A stretch of DNA of 47,431 nt from an uncultured Clostridia bacterium (GCA_947630405.1 CANRHL010000005.1:1-47431); one strand, 5' to 3'. Shown: positions 15,606 through 25,208, counted from the first letter of the stretch. Translations and numbers: made by a program. The notes: a model not told the origin generated them from the sequence alone.

Positions 15606-17189
15606 TTATTTTTTTCTAAGTTGTGTTTCAACATATGTTTCGTAATCAATTTCGTTATCATATTCAAGCGTTTTGTTAATGCGAATTATGCGGTTTGCAA
15701 CTGTTGACATAATTTCTTCATCGTGTGTGGAGAAAATCATGCAACCGGCAAACTTTTCCATGCCCTTATTAAGTGCCGTTATACTTTCAAGGTCTAGGTG
15801 GTTAGTTGGCTCATCTAACAACAAAAAGTTGCCCGACTGAAGCATCATTTTTGCAAGCATGCATCTAACCTTTTCGCCGCCCGATAAAACCTTGGCTTGT
15901 TTTTCGGCCTCTTCTCCGCTAAACAACATTCTGCCAAGCCAACTGCGAAGGAAGGTTGAATCATTTTCTTTTGTGAACTGGCCAATCCACTCAACAAGCG
16001 ATAAATCACAATTTTCAAAATAATTATTGTTGTTTTGTGGAAGATATGTGGCAGTTATTGTTTTGCCCCAATTAACTTCGCCCTTATAATCCTTATCTCT
16101 ACCCGCTAAAATTTCAAAAAGTGCAGTTGTAATGTTGCTATTATCTGATAAAATTGCAATTTTGTTATCTGGCCTAACAGTGAAACTCACATTCTCAAAC
16201 AACCCCGGTTTTGTAAGGTTTTTTACAAATAAAATGTCGTTACCTATGCGCTGGTCAAATTTAAAATCGATATATGGATATTTTCGGCTTGAAGGCTTAA
16301 TATCTTCAATAGTTAAGCGCTCCAACTCTTTCTTTCGGCTTGTGGCTTGCTTGGATTTAGACGCGTTGGCCGCAAAGCGCGCAATAAATTCTTGCAACTC
16401 TTTTGCGCGTTGCTCGGCCTTTTTGTTTTGGTCCTTTTGCTGCTTTAAGGCTAGTTGGCTAGTTTCATACCAAAAATCATAGTTGCCGAGATATAAAGTT
16501 ATTTTGCCATAATCTATATCGCAAACGTGCGTGCAAACTTTATTTAAAAAGTGCCTGTTGTGGCTGACAATTATTATTGTGTTTTCAAAATTTAAAATAA
16601 AATCTTCAAGCCAGCGGATTGTTTTAACATCAAGGTTGTTTGTTGGCTCGTCTAAAATAAGGTTATCCGGATTAGAAAACAACGCCTGAGCAAGCAACAC
16701 TTTAACTTTTATTTTGCTATCCACATTTGCCATAAGTTCGTTGTGCAACTCTTTTGGTATTTCAAGCGAGTTTAGTAGGCTCTCCGCATCGCTTTCTGCA
16801 TCCCAACCATTGAGCTCCATAAATTCGGCTTCCAATTCGCCAAGTTTAACGCCGTCCTCTTCGGTGAAATCGGTTTTTTGATAGTATCGCTCTTTTTCGT
16901 CCATAATTTCAACCAAACGCTTATGTCCCATCAAAACGGTACGCAACACGGTATATTCATTATATTTTTCTTGGTTCTGCTCCAAAACCGATAATCTCTC
17001 TTTTGGCGGAATAATAACTTCGCCCTTGTTTGGCTCTAACTCGCCAGAAAGAACGCGCATAAATGTAGATTTACCCGCACCATTAGCGCCAATAACGCCA
17101 TAACAATTGCCCTTTGTAAATTTAAGGTTTACTTCATCAAAAAGTTTTCGGCTTCCAAACTGAACCGCAACATTATTAACTGTAATCAT
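15606..17189 (-). CDS. ABC-F ATPase, YbiT/YkpA type, one degenerate ATP site
   Basis: This 527-aa soluble twin-ATPase of the ribosome-associated ABC-F class has no membrane domain. Domain 1 has Walker A GANGAGKS (34-41) and Walker B LILDEPTNNLD, but its signature segment reads ANVDSKIKVKVLLAQ (about 154-168) instead of LSGG. The linker with ASKSKQATSRKKELE matches YbiT/YkpA. Domain 2 has an intact LSGGEK (435-440) and LLLDEPTNHLD, but its P-loop reads LSDNSNITTALF (347-358) with no Gly-Lys-Ser/Thr. In the head-to-tail dimer, one composite site (P-loop 1 + signature 2) is intact and the other (P-loop 2 + signature 1) is degenerate. ABC-F proteins resolve stalled or initiating ribosomes; this one's exact job is unknown. 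AGGTGA provides the ribosome binding site. Confidence 0.9.
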   Translation of the reverse strand: MITVNNVAVQFGSRKLFDEVNLKFTKGNCYGVIGANGAGKSTFMRVLSGELEPNKGEVIIPPKERLSVLEQNQEKYNEYTVLRTVLMGHKRLVEIMDEKERYYQKTDFTEEDGVKLGELEAEFMELNGWDAESDAESLLNSLEIPKELHNELMANVDSKIKVKVLLAQALFSNPDNLILDEPTNNLDVKTIRWLEDFILNFENTIIIVSHNRHFLNKVCTHVCDIDYGKITLYLGNYDFWYETSQLALKQQKDQNKKAEQRAKELQEFIARFAANASKSKQATSRKKELERLTIEDIKPSSRKYPYIDFKFDQRIGNDILFVKNLTKPGLFENVSFTVRPDNKIAILSDNSNITTALFEILAGRDKDYKGEVNWGKTITATYLPQNNNNYFENCDLSLVEWIGQFTKENDSTFLRSWLGRMLFSGEEAEKQAKVLSGGEKVRCMLAKMMLQSGNFLLLDEPTNHLDLESITALNKGMEKFAGCMIFSTHDEEIMSTVANRIIRINKTLEYDNEIDYETYVETQLRKK

Positions 17190-17280
17190 AATTCACCTAA
17201 ATATTAGATTAACATAAAAAAAAATATTTTGCAATAGTTTTTAGTTAATCAACAATAAATTTAACTAAACCAATGCAAAA

Positions 17281-18069
17281 TTATTTTTTAACTTTAAAAT
17301 TTTGTAAAACAAAAATTGTTGCAAACACAATTGGCAAGCCAACAAGGTAGCCTGCAAGAATATCGCTAAGATAATGCACGCCTAAATACACACGCGAAAA
17401 GCCAACCACAACCACAATTAAACTAAACAATATTGTTAGGGTAATTTTTAGCCACTTTTTGTTTGAATATTTTAGCACAAAATAAATTAGCAAGCCAAAG
17501 AACACCAAACTTAACATTGCGTGCGCACTTGGGAAACTATAGCCAATTTCTTTAACAACCATTGGCAAAGTTGGGCGCGGGCGTTTAACTATGTATTTAA
17601 CAATTAAATTTAAAAGCGATGCAGCGGTAAGCCCGCCAAGCAAGCCAAAGCCAACTCGCCTATTTTTAACGAATATTAAAATCAACAAAGCCGATGCAAA
17701 CAACACCACTGCCGAGCCAAAATATGTGAGTATTTTTAGCAAAACATTTAAAAATCCGTTTCTAACGTTAAACAAAATTTCATTAAAGTTGTCTATTTTA
17801 AAAACATGGTTGTTTGCAACCAAAATTAAAAAAACAATAAAACCGGTTAGGCTTATTATTGAAAGCAATATAGGTATTATCATTTTTTTATTAAGTTTCA
17901 TTTTATTATCTATTGTAAAATGCTTATTTGTTAAATCGTTTGAAACAGAAGGCAAACGATGCTTGCGTGCTGGTTGCTTTTTCTCTTCTTTCTTTTTAGT
18001 TTTAGACTGAGATAAATAGATTGATGTTCTAGATAGAAGCCTAACATCTTTTTCTTTATTTTCTTTCAT
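17281..18069 (-). CDS. PAP2-family membrane phosphatase
   Basis: This 262-aa protein has a basic cytoplasmic N-terminus of about 60 residues, rich in Lys/Arg and unusual for the family, then about six transmembrane helices. All three PAP2 phosphatase motifs are present: KYIVKRPRP, YSFPSAHA and SRVYLGVHYLSD, with the catalytic His and Asp-supported His. Likely substrates are phosphatidic acid, phosphatidylglycerol phosphate or undecaprenyl pyrophosphate. It starts 4 bp after nrdR's stop, so it is probably co-transcribed with nrdR. Confidence 0.9.
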   Translation of the reverse strand: MKENKEKDVRLLSRTSIYLSQSKTKKKEEKKQPARKHRLPSVSNDLTNKHFTIDNKMKLNKKMIIPILLSIISLTGFIVFLILVANNHVFKIDNFNEILFNVRNGFLNVLLKILTYFGSAVVLFASALLILIFVKNRRVGFGLLGGLTAASLLNLIVKYIVKRPRPTLPMVVKEIGYSFPSAHAMLSLVFFGLLIYFVLKYSNKKWLKITLTILFSLIVVVVGFSRVYLGVHYLSDILAGYLVGLPIVFATIFVLQNFKVKK

Positions 18070-18072
18070 ATT

Positions 18073-18507
18073 TTACCTATTCAAAAATCTTCTAACATCG
18101 TCAAAGTTAGAACAATCGGTGTGTTGAGTGTAATAAACCAAGCAAGCCATTGAACTTACTTCCATAAGCACATCAAGTGCAACGGTTACAATGTCGTGTG
18201 TGGTGATTTCTTGTTTTTGAAGGGCAAAAAGTTTTGTTTCAATGCTAGAAACAATTTCTTCAATAGTTCTTGCCAAATCCACACAATAGGTTGCGTATTT
18301 AATGCTTTCGGTTAATTTTTCAATTTTAAATGGCTCACGCACATTTTCAGCGTTGGTAACAACCATAGGGTTAGATTCAACTGTTTCATAAGTTGTGAAA
18401 CGCTTGCCGCACTTTAAGCACTCTCTCCTACGCCTAATGCTAGAATCTTTTAAATAACGGCTATCCACAACCTTGCTTTCGCTGTTACCACAAAATATAC
18501 ATCTCAT
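18073..18507 (-). CDS. nrdR: Transcriptional repressor NrdR
   Basis: This 144-aa regulator of ribonucleotide reductase genes has an N-terminal zinc ribbon (MRCIFCGN then CLKCGKRFTTYE). It is followed by the ATP-cone domain (MVVTNAENVREPFKIEKL...). The cone senses ATP/dATP and controls binding to NrdR boxes. Length is close to the usual 150 aa. AAGGAG lies 7 nt before the ATG, and TATAAT (18538-18533, minus strand) lies about 25 bp upstream of the start. No NrdR box is apparent at its own promoter, and no nrd genes are in the window. Confidence 0.96.
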   Translation of the reverse strand: MRCIFCGNSESKVVDSRYLKDSSIRRRRECLKCGKRFTTYETVESNPMVVTNAENVREPFKIEKLTESIKYATYCVDLARTIEEIVSSIETKLFALQKQEITTHDIVTVALDVLMEVSSMACLVYYTQHTDCSNFDDVRRFLNR

Positions 18508-18566
18508 AATTTTCTCCTTATCGTTTAACTATATTATACATATTTTTTTAATTTTTACAAATGAAT

Positions 18567-18827
18567 TTAATTTGTTTTTTCATTTTGCTTGCTTTTTGCC
18601 CGTGCCACAATCAGCCTTATTAGGTAATAGAGATTTACAACAATTAACGCGCCATTTAATACTGCGGTGGCCACAGCCGGCAGCAAAATGCCATAAACAA
18701 CAAATATTATTGAACCTATTATGTTGAGCAGGCGCAAGAAAAAACTACCCCAAAAAGTCATGGTTTTAAAGCAAAAGCCCGCCAAAATGAAAATTGTTGC
18801 AACAATGCCTAAAATTTCAACAAACAT
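18567..18827 (-). CDS. Small YgjV-like membrane protein
   Basis: This 86-aa protein has three predicted transmembrane helices: VEILGIVATIFILAGFCF, FLRLLNIIGSIIFVVYGILL and ATAVLNGALIVVNLYYLIRL. The pattern, with a Gly-rich first helix, N-I-I-G in the second and N-G...N.YYL in the third, resembles the YgjV/CBU_0592-like family of unknown function. A lysine-rich cytoplasmic tail follows. An inverted repeat ATGCC-N6-GGCAT lies directly upstream, covering the region where a Shine-Dalgarno would sit. Confidence 0.65.
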   Translation of the reverse strand: MFVEILGIVATIFILAGFCFKTMTFWGSFFLRLLNIIGSIIFVVYGILLPAVATAVLNGALIVVNLYYLIRLIVARAKSKQNEKTN

Positions 18828-18830
18828 AAC

Positions 18831-18948
18831 ATGCCTATTATGGCATAAATTGTTGAATTTTACAAACGATTTTGCCCTATTTTACAAAAAATTTTTAATA
18901 ATTTTCGTCAATATGGTGTATTAATGCCCTGCAGGCATAACAAAATAT
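18831..18948. repeat. Two ATGCC...GGCAT inverted repeats
   Basis: ATGCC-N6-GGCAT occurs at 18831-18846 and ATGCC-N5-GGCAT at 18934-18948, bracketing the upstream region of the small membrane protein gene. They could be paired operator sites for an unknown regulator, or RNA hairpins; the similarity may be chance. Confidence 0.35.
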
Positions 18949-18953
18949 AGAAA

Positions 18954-18973
18954 AACAAGGCATATGCCTTGTT
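18954..18973 (-). terminator. Terminator of the ylmC/ymxH gene
   Basis: Palindrome AACAAGGCA-TA-TGCCTTGTT followed on the minus strand by TTTTTC. It overlaps the last codons and stop of the PRC-barrel gene. Confidence 0.7.
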
Positions 18974-19313
18974 AATAACTTGTGTTAAGGTTAGAGTTGC
19001 CCAATGTTATAACATTTGGCTTGTTCCGTCCACCCTTTGGTGGTGGTGGCGGCGGCGGTGGCGGATTTTCGTTAACGTAGAGTTCAACCAAAATTACATC
19101 CACCCCAATTTTACACACGCAGTTAAAGGGAATAAACAAATCTTTATTGCCCTTGAACATTCCCCAAAAGCCCACATTTGGCTGCGGCACAACAAAGCCG
19201 AGCGCGTTGGCGGTTACAACATCAAAAATTATGTCTGTAATATGCCCCAGACACTTGCCGTCCACCGTGTTAATGACCTGCTTGCATTTCAGTTCAAGGA
19301 AAGACGCTTCCAT
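18972..19313 (-). CDS. YlmC/YmxH-family PRC-barrel protein with polyproline tail
   Basis: In this 113-aa protein, residues about 6-80 are a PRC barrel: KQVINTVDGKCLGHITDIIFD, then LFIPFNCVCKIGVDVILVEL. This matches the YlmC/YmxH proteins conserved in endospore formers and often linked to sporulation. An uninterrupted run of nine prolines follows, then a short Lys/Asn-rich tail; such a tail is not standard for the family and would require EF-P for efficient translation. No Shine-Dalgarno is visible. TTGACA lies upstream on the minus strand with a CATATT -10 about 8 nt before the ATG. The plus-strand ORF across this gene is a shadow. Confidence 0.82.
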   Translation of the reverse strand: MEASFLELKCKQVINTVDGKCLGHITDIIFDVVTANALGFVVPQPNVGFWGMFKGNKDLFIPFNCVCKIGVDVILVELYVNENPPPPPPPPPKGGRNKPNVITLGNSNLNTSY

Positions 19314-19363
19314 AACATATTAATATGAAATAATTTGTAATAAGTTGTCAAATTTTTAAAATT

Positions 19364-21787
19364 TTAATTCAAATATAGGCCCACTTCTTTTAGCACTATT
19401 TTTGATTTTTTAATTAGCGGTTTACATGCTGCGGTGCGGGATTGAATTGGTATATCGTTTACATCAACTGTTTGGATGTTTCCGTCCTTATCACATAACA
19501 CAACTTCGCCCGTTACAATTGGCGAAATTATTGCAAAAATTTGTTCTTTGCCGGTAATTATTTTTAAGCCTTTGCGGTTTCTTGCACCAACAGGAATTTC
19601 GTTTAGGCTAAATTTTTTTGCGCTTGCATCGGTTGTTACAACGAGCAATCTATCAAGTGTGTTTTCAAGGCTTGCAAAAATAACTTTTGCATTTTCGTTT
19701 AGGCTCATGCCAATCACTCCACCGCTATTGCGCTTTGTAACTGGCACTGACGAATATTCAACATTAACCGCCATACCATCGCTTGCCACCATCAGCATGC
19801 TTGGAGTGTTATCGTTAATTTGAACATTTATTAGGCGGTCAAAATCCTTAAGTTTTAATGCAATGCTGCCCGATTTTAGTGTTTCATATTCGCTTGTTTC
19901 AATGCGTTTAATGTAACCATCTTGAGTAACCATAATAAGTTCTTTTGCTTCTTTTAGTTCGTTTTCGTCAAACAATGCCACAATTTTTTCTTTGGTTTCG
20001 GCGTGCGTTATCTGGCTAAAATTTGTGCCTTTTGTTGCGAATTTTGCATTTGGAATATCCCTAACAGTAATTTTAAAGAAATTGCCAAAGTTTGTGAAGG
20101 CGCAAACTGAGCTGTTCATGCTGGTGTGCACCATAGTTTTGTGAAGTGCGTTAATATTATCGTAAGAATAAGTTGCACTTGCGTTTTGAATTTGCTTAAT
20201 ATCCAAAGTTTTTAAGCGCATGCCATCGTTTGTTAATGCAACTGCGCATTCCGTGTCAAGCAATTTTTCAATTGGAGTTATATCATAATTTTCAAAGTCG
20301 GTTACAATTTGAGTTTTTCGTGGTGTAGCGTATTTTTGTTTAATTGCGGTCAACTCTTTTTTAATAACCGCATATTGTTTATCTTGGCTGTTTAAAATTG
20401 CGGTTAGTTCTTTAATTTGTTTTCTTAATTCTGCCAACTCTTGCTGCAATTTCTCGGTTTCAAGGCTCGTTAATCTGCTTAAACGCATATCTAGTATGGC
20501 TTGTGTTTGAATTTCGGTTAATTTAAACCTTTCCATCAGTCTTGTTTTGGCGTCAGTGGTGGATTTTGAAGTTTTAATAATTTTAACCACTTCGTCAATA
20601 TTTGCAATGGCAACGCACAAGCCTTCAACAATATGTGCGCGCGCTTTTGCTTTTTCTAAATCGAATTTTGTGCGCCTAACAATAATATCTAACTGAAATT
20701 TGATGTAATAATTTAAATAATCCAATAGGCCTAATTGTTTTGGACTGCCATCTGCAATCGCCACAACATTATAGTTAAAATTGAGTTGCATATCGGTGTG
20801 TTTTAACAAAATTGCAATAATGTTATTTACATCGGCATCTTTTTTAACTTGAATAACTGCGCGCATCCCGGTTTTATCGCTTTCGTCTTGAATGGCGGAA
20901 ATGTCGGCAAGTTCGTCTTTTAACTTTTCTTTAAGGTCGCTAACCGATTTTAAAAATTCTGCCTTATTAACTTGATAAGGTAATTCGGTTATAACAATGT
21001 TTGTTTTACCGTTTTTATCGTCCTCCGTGTGAAAAACTGCGCGCATTGTAACTTTGCCGCGCCCGGTTGTGTAGGCTTCCACCATATCGCTAGATGCACA
21101 CACCATGCCGCCGGTTGGAAAGTCTGGTCCCTTAACAACTTTTAACATTTCGTTAAGGGTAATTTTCGGATTATCAATAAAGGCAATGCAGCCATCAATC
21201 ATTTCGCCTAAATTGTGTGTTGGAATGTTAGTTGCAAGGCCAACCGCTATGCCAGATGCCCCGTTAACAAACAAGTTTGGAAAGCGCCCGGTTAAATAGT
21301 CAGGCTCTTTTAATGTATCGTCAAAGTTAAGGCTATAAGTTACAGTATCCTTATCCAAATCGTTCATAAGTTCAAGTGCAAGCGGGCTTAATCTCACTTC
21401 GGTGTAACGCATTGCTGCTGGCGGATCGCCATCAATTGAGCCAAAGTTGCCATGCCCTTCAACAAGGCGTTCGCCCATAACAAAATCTTGCGCCATTCTG
21501 ACCATTGCACCATAAACTGAACTATCGCCATGCGGATGGAATTTACCAAGTGTGTCGCCTACAATACGCGCAGATTTTTTAAAAGGTTTATCTGGCGTAA
21601 CGCCCAATTCAAGCATATCAAACAAAATGCGGCGTTGAACGGGTTTTAAGCCATCCTCCACGCGCGGAAGCGCCCTATCCATAATAACATATTCGCTATA
21701 TGGTAGCATTGAAATGGACATTATTTCTTCAACTGTTTTTTCGTACAAGTTGGCACTTGTTGGAGTTTCAATTTTCTTTTCTTTCAT
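19364..21787 (-). CDS. parC: Type IIA topoisomerase subunit A (ParC-like; GyrA possible)
   Basis: This 807-aa DNA cleavage subunit has its catalytic tyrosine in [11 protein letters not shown] (Tyr128). The quinolone-pocket helix reads [17 protein letters not shown]. Residues about 30-490 are the breakage-reunion core with coiled coil, and the rest is a beta-pinwheel C-terminal domain. No canonical GyrA box (QRRGGKG) is evident; the nearest segment is [12 protein letters not shown]. That and the ParE-like partner favour topoisomerase IV over gyrase, but the assignment is tentative because a second topoisomerase pair could lie elsewhere. The acidic residue normally found four positions after the QRDR serine is Gly here. 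TAATG overlap with the B subunit shows translational coupling. Confidence 0.88.
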   Translation of the reverse strand: MKEKKIETPTSANLYEKTVEEIMSISMLPYSEYVIMDRALPRVEDGLKPVQRRILFDMLELGVTPDKPFKKSARIVGDTLGKFHPHGDSSVYGAMVRMAQDFVMGERLVEGHGNFGSIDGDPPAAMRYTEVRLSPLALELMNDLDKDTVTYSLNFDDTLKEPDYLTGRFPNLFVNGASGIAVGLATNIPTHNLGEMIDGCIAFIDNPKITLNEMLKVVKGPDFPTGGMVCASSDMVEAYTTGRGKVTMRAVFHTEDDKNGKTNIVITELPYQVNKAEFLKSVSDLKEKLKDELADISAIQDESDKTGMRAVIQVKKDADVNNIIAILLKHTDMQLNFNYNVVAIADGSPKQLGLLDYLNYYIKFQLDIIVRRTKFDLEKAKARAHIVEGLCVAIANIDEVVKIIKTSKSTTDAKTRLMERFKLTEIQTQAILDMRLSRLTSLETEKLQQELAELRKQIKELTAILNSQDKQYAVIKKELTAIKQKYATPRKTQIVTDFENYDITPIEKLLDTECAVALTNDGMRLKTLDIKQIQNASATYSYDNINALHKTMVHTSMNSSVCAFTNFGNFFKITVRDIPNAKFATKGTNFSQITHAETKEKIVALFDENELKEAKELIMVTQDGYIKRIETSEYETLKSGSIALKLKDFDRLINVQINDNTPSMLMVASDGMAVNVEYSSVPVTKRNSGGVIGMSLNENAKVIFASLENTLDRLLVVTTDASAKKFSLNEIPVGARNRKGLKIITGKEQIFAIISPIVTGEVVLCDKDGNIQTVDVNDIPIQSRTAACKPLIKKSKIVLKEVGLYLN

Positions 21788-23733
21788 TACTTACTTTCCC
21801 CTTCCGTATCTTTATCAAAATTATCTAATCTATTGAAATTTGCAAATTTATTAATGTAATCTTTTCTTGGGCCAACATCGTCACCCATCCACATTGTAAT
21901 TTCTTTATCTGCCAAAACGGCATCTTCAAGCGTTACGCGTATCATACTGCGTTTTGCTGGGTCCATAGTGGTTGTCCAAAGTTGCTCGGCACTCATTTCG
22001 CCCAACCCTTTATATCGCTGGATGGTGTAATTTTTTAAATTTTTAGTGTATTCTGCAAGTTCTTCGTCCGAATAACAATATTTTTGCTTGCCCGAAGTTT
22101 CCACCATATAAAGCGGTGGCATGCCAACATATATGTTGCCGTTTGTAATTAACGGGCGCATGTAGCGGAAAAAGAAGGTTAACAAAATGCACCTAATATG
22201 CATACCGTCTTGGTCGGCATCGCTTAGAATTATTATTTTGTTATACTTTAAATTTTCAAGTTTAAAATCTTCGCCAATTCCCGTGCCAATTGCACCTATA
22301 ATTGTGCGGATTTCTTCGTTTGCAAGCACTTGGTCAATACGCTTTTTCTCGCTGTTTAGTGGCTTGCCCCTTAATGGCAAAATGGCTTGATAATATCTAT
22401 CTCTGCCCTGTTTTGCCGTGCCGCCCGCACTATCGCCTTCAACAATAAACACTTCGTTAATTTCGGCATTTTTGCTTGTGCAGTTCGCAAGTTTGCCAAT
22501 AAGCATGCTGCCTTCAATTGAATTTTTGGCGCGTGTTAAATCCTTAGCGCGTTTAGCTGCCGCCCTAACTCTGGCCGCCCCACGAGCCTTTTCAATAATA
22601 ATGTTGCCTATATTTTCATTTTTCTTGCTTTCAAAAAATTCGGTTAACCCTTGTGTGCAAACACTTTCAACGCGTGCTTTGGCTTCAGTGTTGCCAAGTT
22701 TAGTTTTTGTTTGGCCTTCAAATTGAACATTTTTCATTTTAATTGAAAGCACCGCCACCAAACCTTCTCTAAAATCGTCGCCCATAAAGGTTATATCTTT
22801 ATCCTTGTTGTTTGGATGTTTTTTGGCAAAGTCGTTAAGCACTTTAGTTAGTGCCGATTTAAAGCCAACTTCGTGCGTGCCGCCCTCTGGCGTTGGAATG
22901 TTGTTAACATAACTAAAAATACTTTCTGTGTAGGTATCCACATATTGGAGTGCCAATGAAACATAAGTATCCTCTATTGTGTTCTCAATGTAAATTGGTG
23001 GCACAAAAAGTGGTTTTTTATCCATAGTTAAACTTGTTACATAGTCGCGTATGCCGCCTTCGTAACACAACGTTTCTCTTTTATTAGTGCGTTCGTCAAT
23101 AAGTTCAATGTGAACGCCTTTATTTAAAAATGCGGTTTCTTTTAACCTTTCAAGCACGGTGTCGTAATCAAACTTGGTATCTTTAAACACCCTATCGTCT
23201 GGCAAAAAGCGAACATAACTGCCTTGCAAAGTGGTTTTGCCAACTTCGTGCAAGGGCTCAACCACCATGCCGCTATGGATTTTGCCGCCCTTTTCCACAC
23301 TTTCAAAACGAGTGAAATATTTTTTGCCTTCCTTATAAACGGTAACTTCCAAATATCTACTTAATGCGTTTGTAACGCTTGCGCCAACGCCGTGAAGCCC
23401 GCCCGAATATTTATAGTTAGCATCGCCGAACTTGCCGCCAGCGTGAAGTTGAGTGAACACCACCTCCACACCGCTAATTTTAAGTTTTGGGTGCGGGCTA
23501 ACCGGTATGCCGCGGCCATTATCAAAAACCGATGCCGTGCCATCTTTGTGCAAGGTTACTTCAACCTTGTTGCCGTAGCCGTTTGCAACTTCGTCAATCG
23601 CGTTATCAATAATTTCCCACAATAAATGGTGCAAGCCTTTAATGCCCGTTGTGCCAATGTACATGCCCGGGCGCATACGCACCGCATCAAGCCCTTCTAA
23701 AACAATCAAATCTTTACTATCATAACTAGCCAT
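21787..23733 (-). CDS. parE: Type IIA topoisomerase subunit B (ParE-like; GyrB possible)
   Basis: This 648-aa ATPase subunit has a GHKL ATPase domain with [18 protein letters not shown] and [14 protein letters not shown] transducer domain follows, then TOPRIM with [26 protein letters not shown] and [10 protein letters not shown], and the C-terminal [12 protein letters not shown] motif. The GRDR sequence after the EGDSAGG motif is more like ParE than GyrB (usually GRD-S/R variants), so topoisomerase IV is preferred; gyrase cannot be ruled out by eye. AAGGGG lies before the ATG. Transcription probably starts from the extended -10 at 23776-23781. Confidence 0.88.
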   Translation of the reverse strand: MASYDSKDLIVLEGLDAVRMRPGMYIGTTGIKGLHHLLWEIIDNAIDEVANGYGNKVEVTLHKDGTASVFDNGRGIPVSPHPKLKISGVEVVFTQLHAGGKFGDANYKYSGGLHGVGASVTNALSRYLEVTVYKEGKKYFTRFESVEKGGKIHSGMVVEPLHEVGKTTLQGSYVRFLPDDRVFKDTKFDYDTVLERLKETAFLNKGVHIELIDERTNKRETLCYEGGIRDYVTSLTMDKKPLFVPPIYIENTIEDTYVSLALQYVDTYTESIFSYVNNIPTPEGGTHEVGFKSALTKVLNDFAKKHPNNKDKDITFMGDDFREGLVAVLSIKMKNVQFEGQTKTKLGNTEAKARVESVCTQGLTEFFESKKNENIGNIIIEKARGAARVRAAAKRAKDLTRAKNSIEGSMLIGKLANCTSKNAEINEVFIVEGDSAGGTAKQGRDRYYQAILPLRGKPLNSEKKRIDQVLANEEIRTIIGAIGTGIGEDFKLENLKYNKIIILSDADQDGMHIRCILLTFFFRYMRPLITNGNIYVGMPPLYMVETSGKQKYCYSDEELAEYTKNLKNYTIQRYKGLGEMSAEQLWTTTMDPAKRSMIRVTLEDAVLADKEITMWMGDDVGPRKDYINKFANFNRLDNFDKDTEGESK

Positions 23734-23775
23734 AACTTCCCCTTTTCTCTTTTAATCTTGCTTTTAAACGCCCTA

Positions 23776-23804
23776 ATTATACCAAATAAAAATTTTTAAA
23801 GCAA
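23776..23804 (-). promoter_or_regulatory. parE-parC promoter
   Basis: Minus strand: TTGCTT (23804-23799), 17-bp spacer, extended -10 TGG-TATAAT (hexamer 23781-23776), giving a leader of about 35 nt with a normal Shine-Dalgarno. Confidence 0.6.
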
Positions 23805-23839
23805 TTTTTTTTGATTGTTTTTTTAATTTCTAAAAACCC

Positions 23840-23868
23840 TTTACAAATTAAATAGGTTGTGTTATAAT
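23840..23868 (+). promoter_or_regulatory. Promoter of the helical-repeat gene pair
   Basis: TTTACA (23840-23845), 17-bp spacer, extended -10 TGT-TATAAT (23863-23868). AAAGGAG follows before the ATG at 23894. Confidence 0.75.
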
Positions 23869-23893
23869 AGTTACATTGTTAAAGGAGAGATTT

Positions 23894-24547
23894 ATGGATG
23901 ATTTTTTAAATACAGAACACATGATTGAAAGAATTAGATTGATGCGCGGGGATTTAAACGAGCAAAAAATTCAAGAATACACCGAAAAATTAATTAAGCA
24001 TATAGATCAAAATGGTGTTGACACACCAGTAATTAATTTCTTGAATTTGCTTAATAAAGGCGTTGGACGCAAACATCTTATAAGCAATGTCCAAGCCCAT
24101 GTTATTAAACAGGGCGATTTAGATAATGTTGGTTGCTTTGCCTTTGTTGAAGGCGCTGCGCTAGCCGATATAACCGATATTATTTTAAATTCAAACAATA
24201 GCGTGCACATATATGAATTTGCGTTGGTTATTGAGTGCTTATCAATTGACAACAAAAAGTTAGAGGCAACATTAATCGGTAAAATTGTAGATAAGCTAAT
24301 TGAACAAAAAGATGCCACACATTTATATTTGCTTGCATCCGAAAGCGAAATTGTAGATGTTAAAAAAATTGAAAAGGCACTAATTGAAATTGGCAACATA
24401 AGAGTTTTGGAATTATTTGCAACAAACGTGGATGGCGCGCACGTTTCTAAAATTAAAAAGGCAATTGAAAAAATTGGCGGCTACACCCCAGTGATTGTTA
24501 AAGAAAGCCCAAAAGTTAACACAACATCGCGTTTGGAAACATTTTAA
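23894..24547 (+). CDS. Helical-repeat protein, copy 1 of a tandem pair
   Basis: This 217-aa protein starts at the ATG after AAAGGAG; the track's earlier start is a TTG. No named domain is recognised. The sequence is predicted all-helical, and its C-terminal half is built of units of about 28 residues with the pattern hLxLFAxxV-GA-vsKIkkAIekIG. For instance ATHLYLLASESEIVDVKKIE is followed one unit later by IRVLELFATNVDGAHVSKIK. Similar alpha-solenoid repeats occur in uncharacterised Firmicutes proteins. No signal or membrane segment is present. Its C-terminus is almost identical to that of the next gene, showing recent tandem duplication or gene conversion. It probably offers a protein-binding surface; partner unknown. 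Confidence 0.75.
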   Translation: MDDFLNTEHMIERIRLMRGDLNEQKIQEYTEKLIKHIDQNGVDTPVINFLNLLNKGVGRKHLISNVQAHVIKQGDLDNVGCFAFVEGAALADITDIILNSNNSVHIYEFALVIECLSIDNKKLEATLIGKIVDKLIEQKDATHLYLLASESEIVDVKKIEKALIEIGNIRVLELFATNVDGAHVSKIKKAIEKIGGYTPVIVKESPKVNTTSRLETF

Positions 24548-24567
24548 TTAAAATTTTAGGAGGAATT

Positions 24568-25194
24568 ATGAGTTCAAGTGATAAAATTAGAAAAATGCTC
24601 GGGGATATCACCGATGCACAAGTTGACGAATTTGAGCAAAAATTAATTAAATATATAGAAGTTAAAGCCGTTGACGAAAAAGTTGTTAACATCTTAAATG
24701 GTTTAAAAAAGGGTATTGGGCGAAATAATTTATTAAGAAGAATTCAAGATTATGTTTTAGGAACTAAAAATCTTGAAAACATTTGTTATTTTGCTCTTGT
24801 TGTGGATGCGGATTTGGATAGAATTGCGGATGCCGTGATAGAAAGTAAAGATGCTGCTCGCATTGCTAGTTTGGCACATATAATTGAAGCGCTTGACATC
24901 GCCAATGAAAAATACACAAAGGCATTAATTGAGAAACTTCAAAATGCATTAATTGAAATGCGCGATGCGGAAAGGCTATATCTACTTGCCGTTTACTGCC
25001 CACATGCCAATGTGAAAAAGATTGAAAGCACACTAATTGAAATTGGCAATTTATCAGTGTTAGAATTGTTTGCGGCAAATGTGGACGGCGCGCACATTTC
25101 TAAAATTAAAAAAGCGATAGAAAAAATTGGCGGCTACACCCCAGTGATTGTTAAAAATAAAAATAGGCCAAAATCTCTTTTGGATGCGGACTAA
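24568..25194 (+). CDS. Helical-repeat protein, copy 2 of a tandem pair
   Basis: This 208-aa paralogue of the preceding gene has AGGAGG upstream and lies 20 bp downstream in the same operon. The N-terminal segment (IRKMLGDITDAQVDEFEQKL) parallels IRLMRGDLNEQKIQEYTEKL of copy 1. The last repeat, NVDGAHISKIKKAIEKIGGY, differs from copy 1 by one residue, while the middle has diverged strongly (repeat units DLDRIADAVIESKDAAR and HANVKKIESTLIEIGN). A mosaic of conserved end and divergent middle suggests gene conversion or selection on the C-terminal cap. A strong terminator follows, so the pair is a self-contained two-gene operon. Confidence 0.75.
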   Translation: MSSSDKIRKMLGDITDAQVDEFEQKLIKYIEVKAVDEKVVNILNGLKKGIGRNNLLRRIQDYVLGTKNLENICYFALVVDADLDRIADAVIESKDAARIASLAHIIEALDIANEKYTKALIEKLQNALIEMRDAERLYLLAVYCPHANVKKIESTLIEIGNLSVLELFAANVDGAHISKIKKAIEKIGGYTPVIVKNKNRPKSLLDAD

Positions 25195-25208
25195 TTAATT
25201 TGAAAAAC

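Noticed and set aside
18969-19328. Plus-strand 119-aa ORF opposite the PRC-barrel gene
   Set aside because: The minus frame gives a clear YlmC/YmxH domain; the plus frame shows low-complexity WWWRRRW from the polyproline codons and no start signal.
23876-23893. Upstream TTG start for the first helical-repeat gene
   Set aside because: AAAGGAG lies inside that extension and is correctly spaced only for the ATG at 23894.
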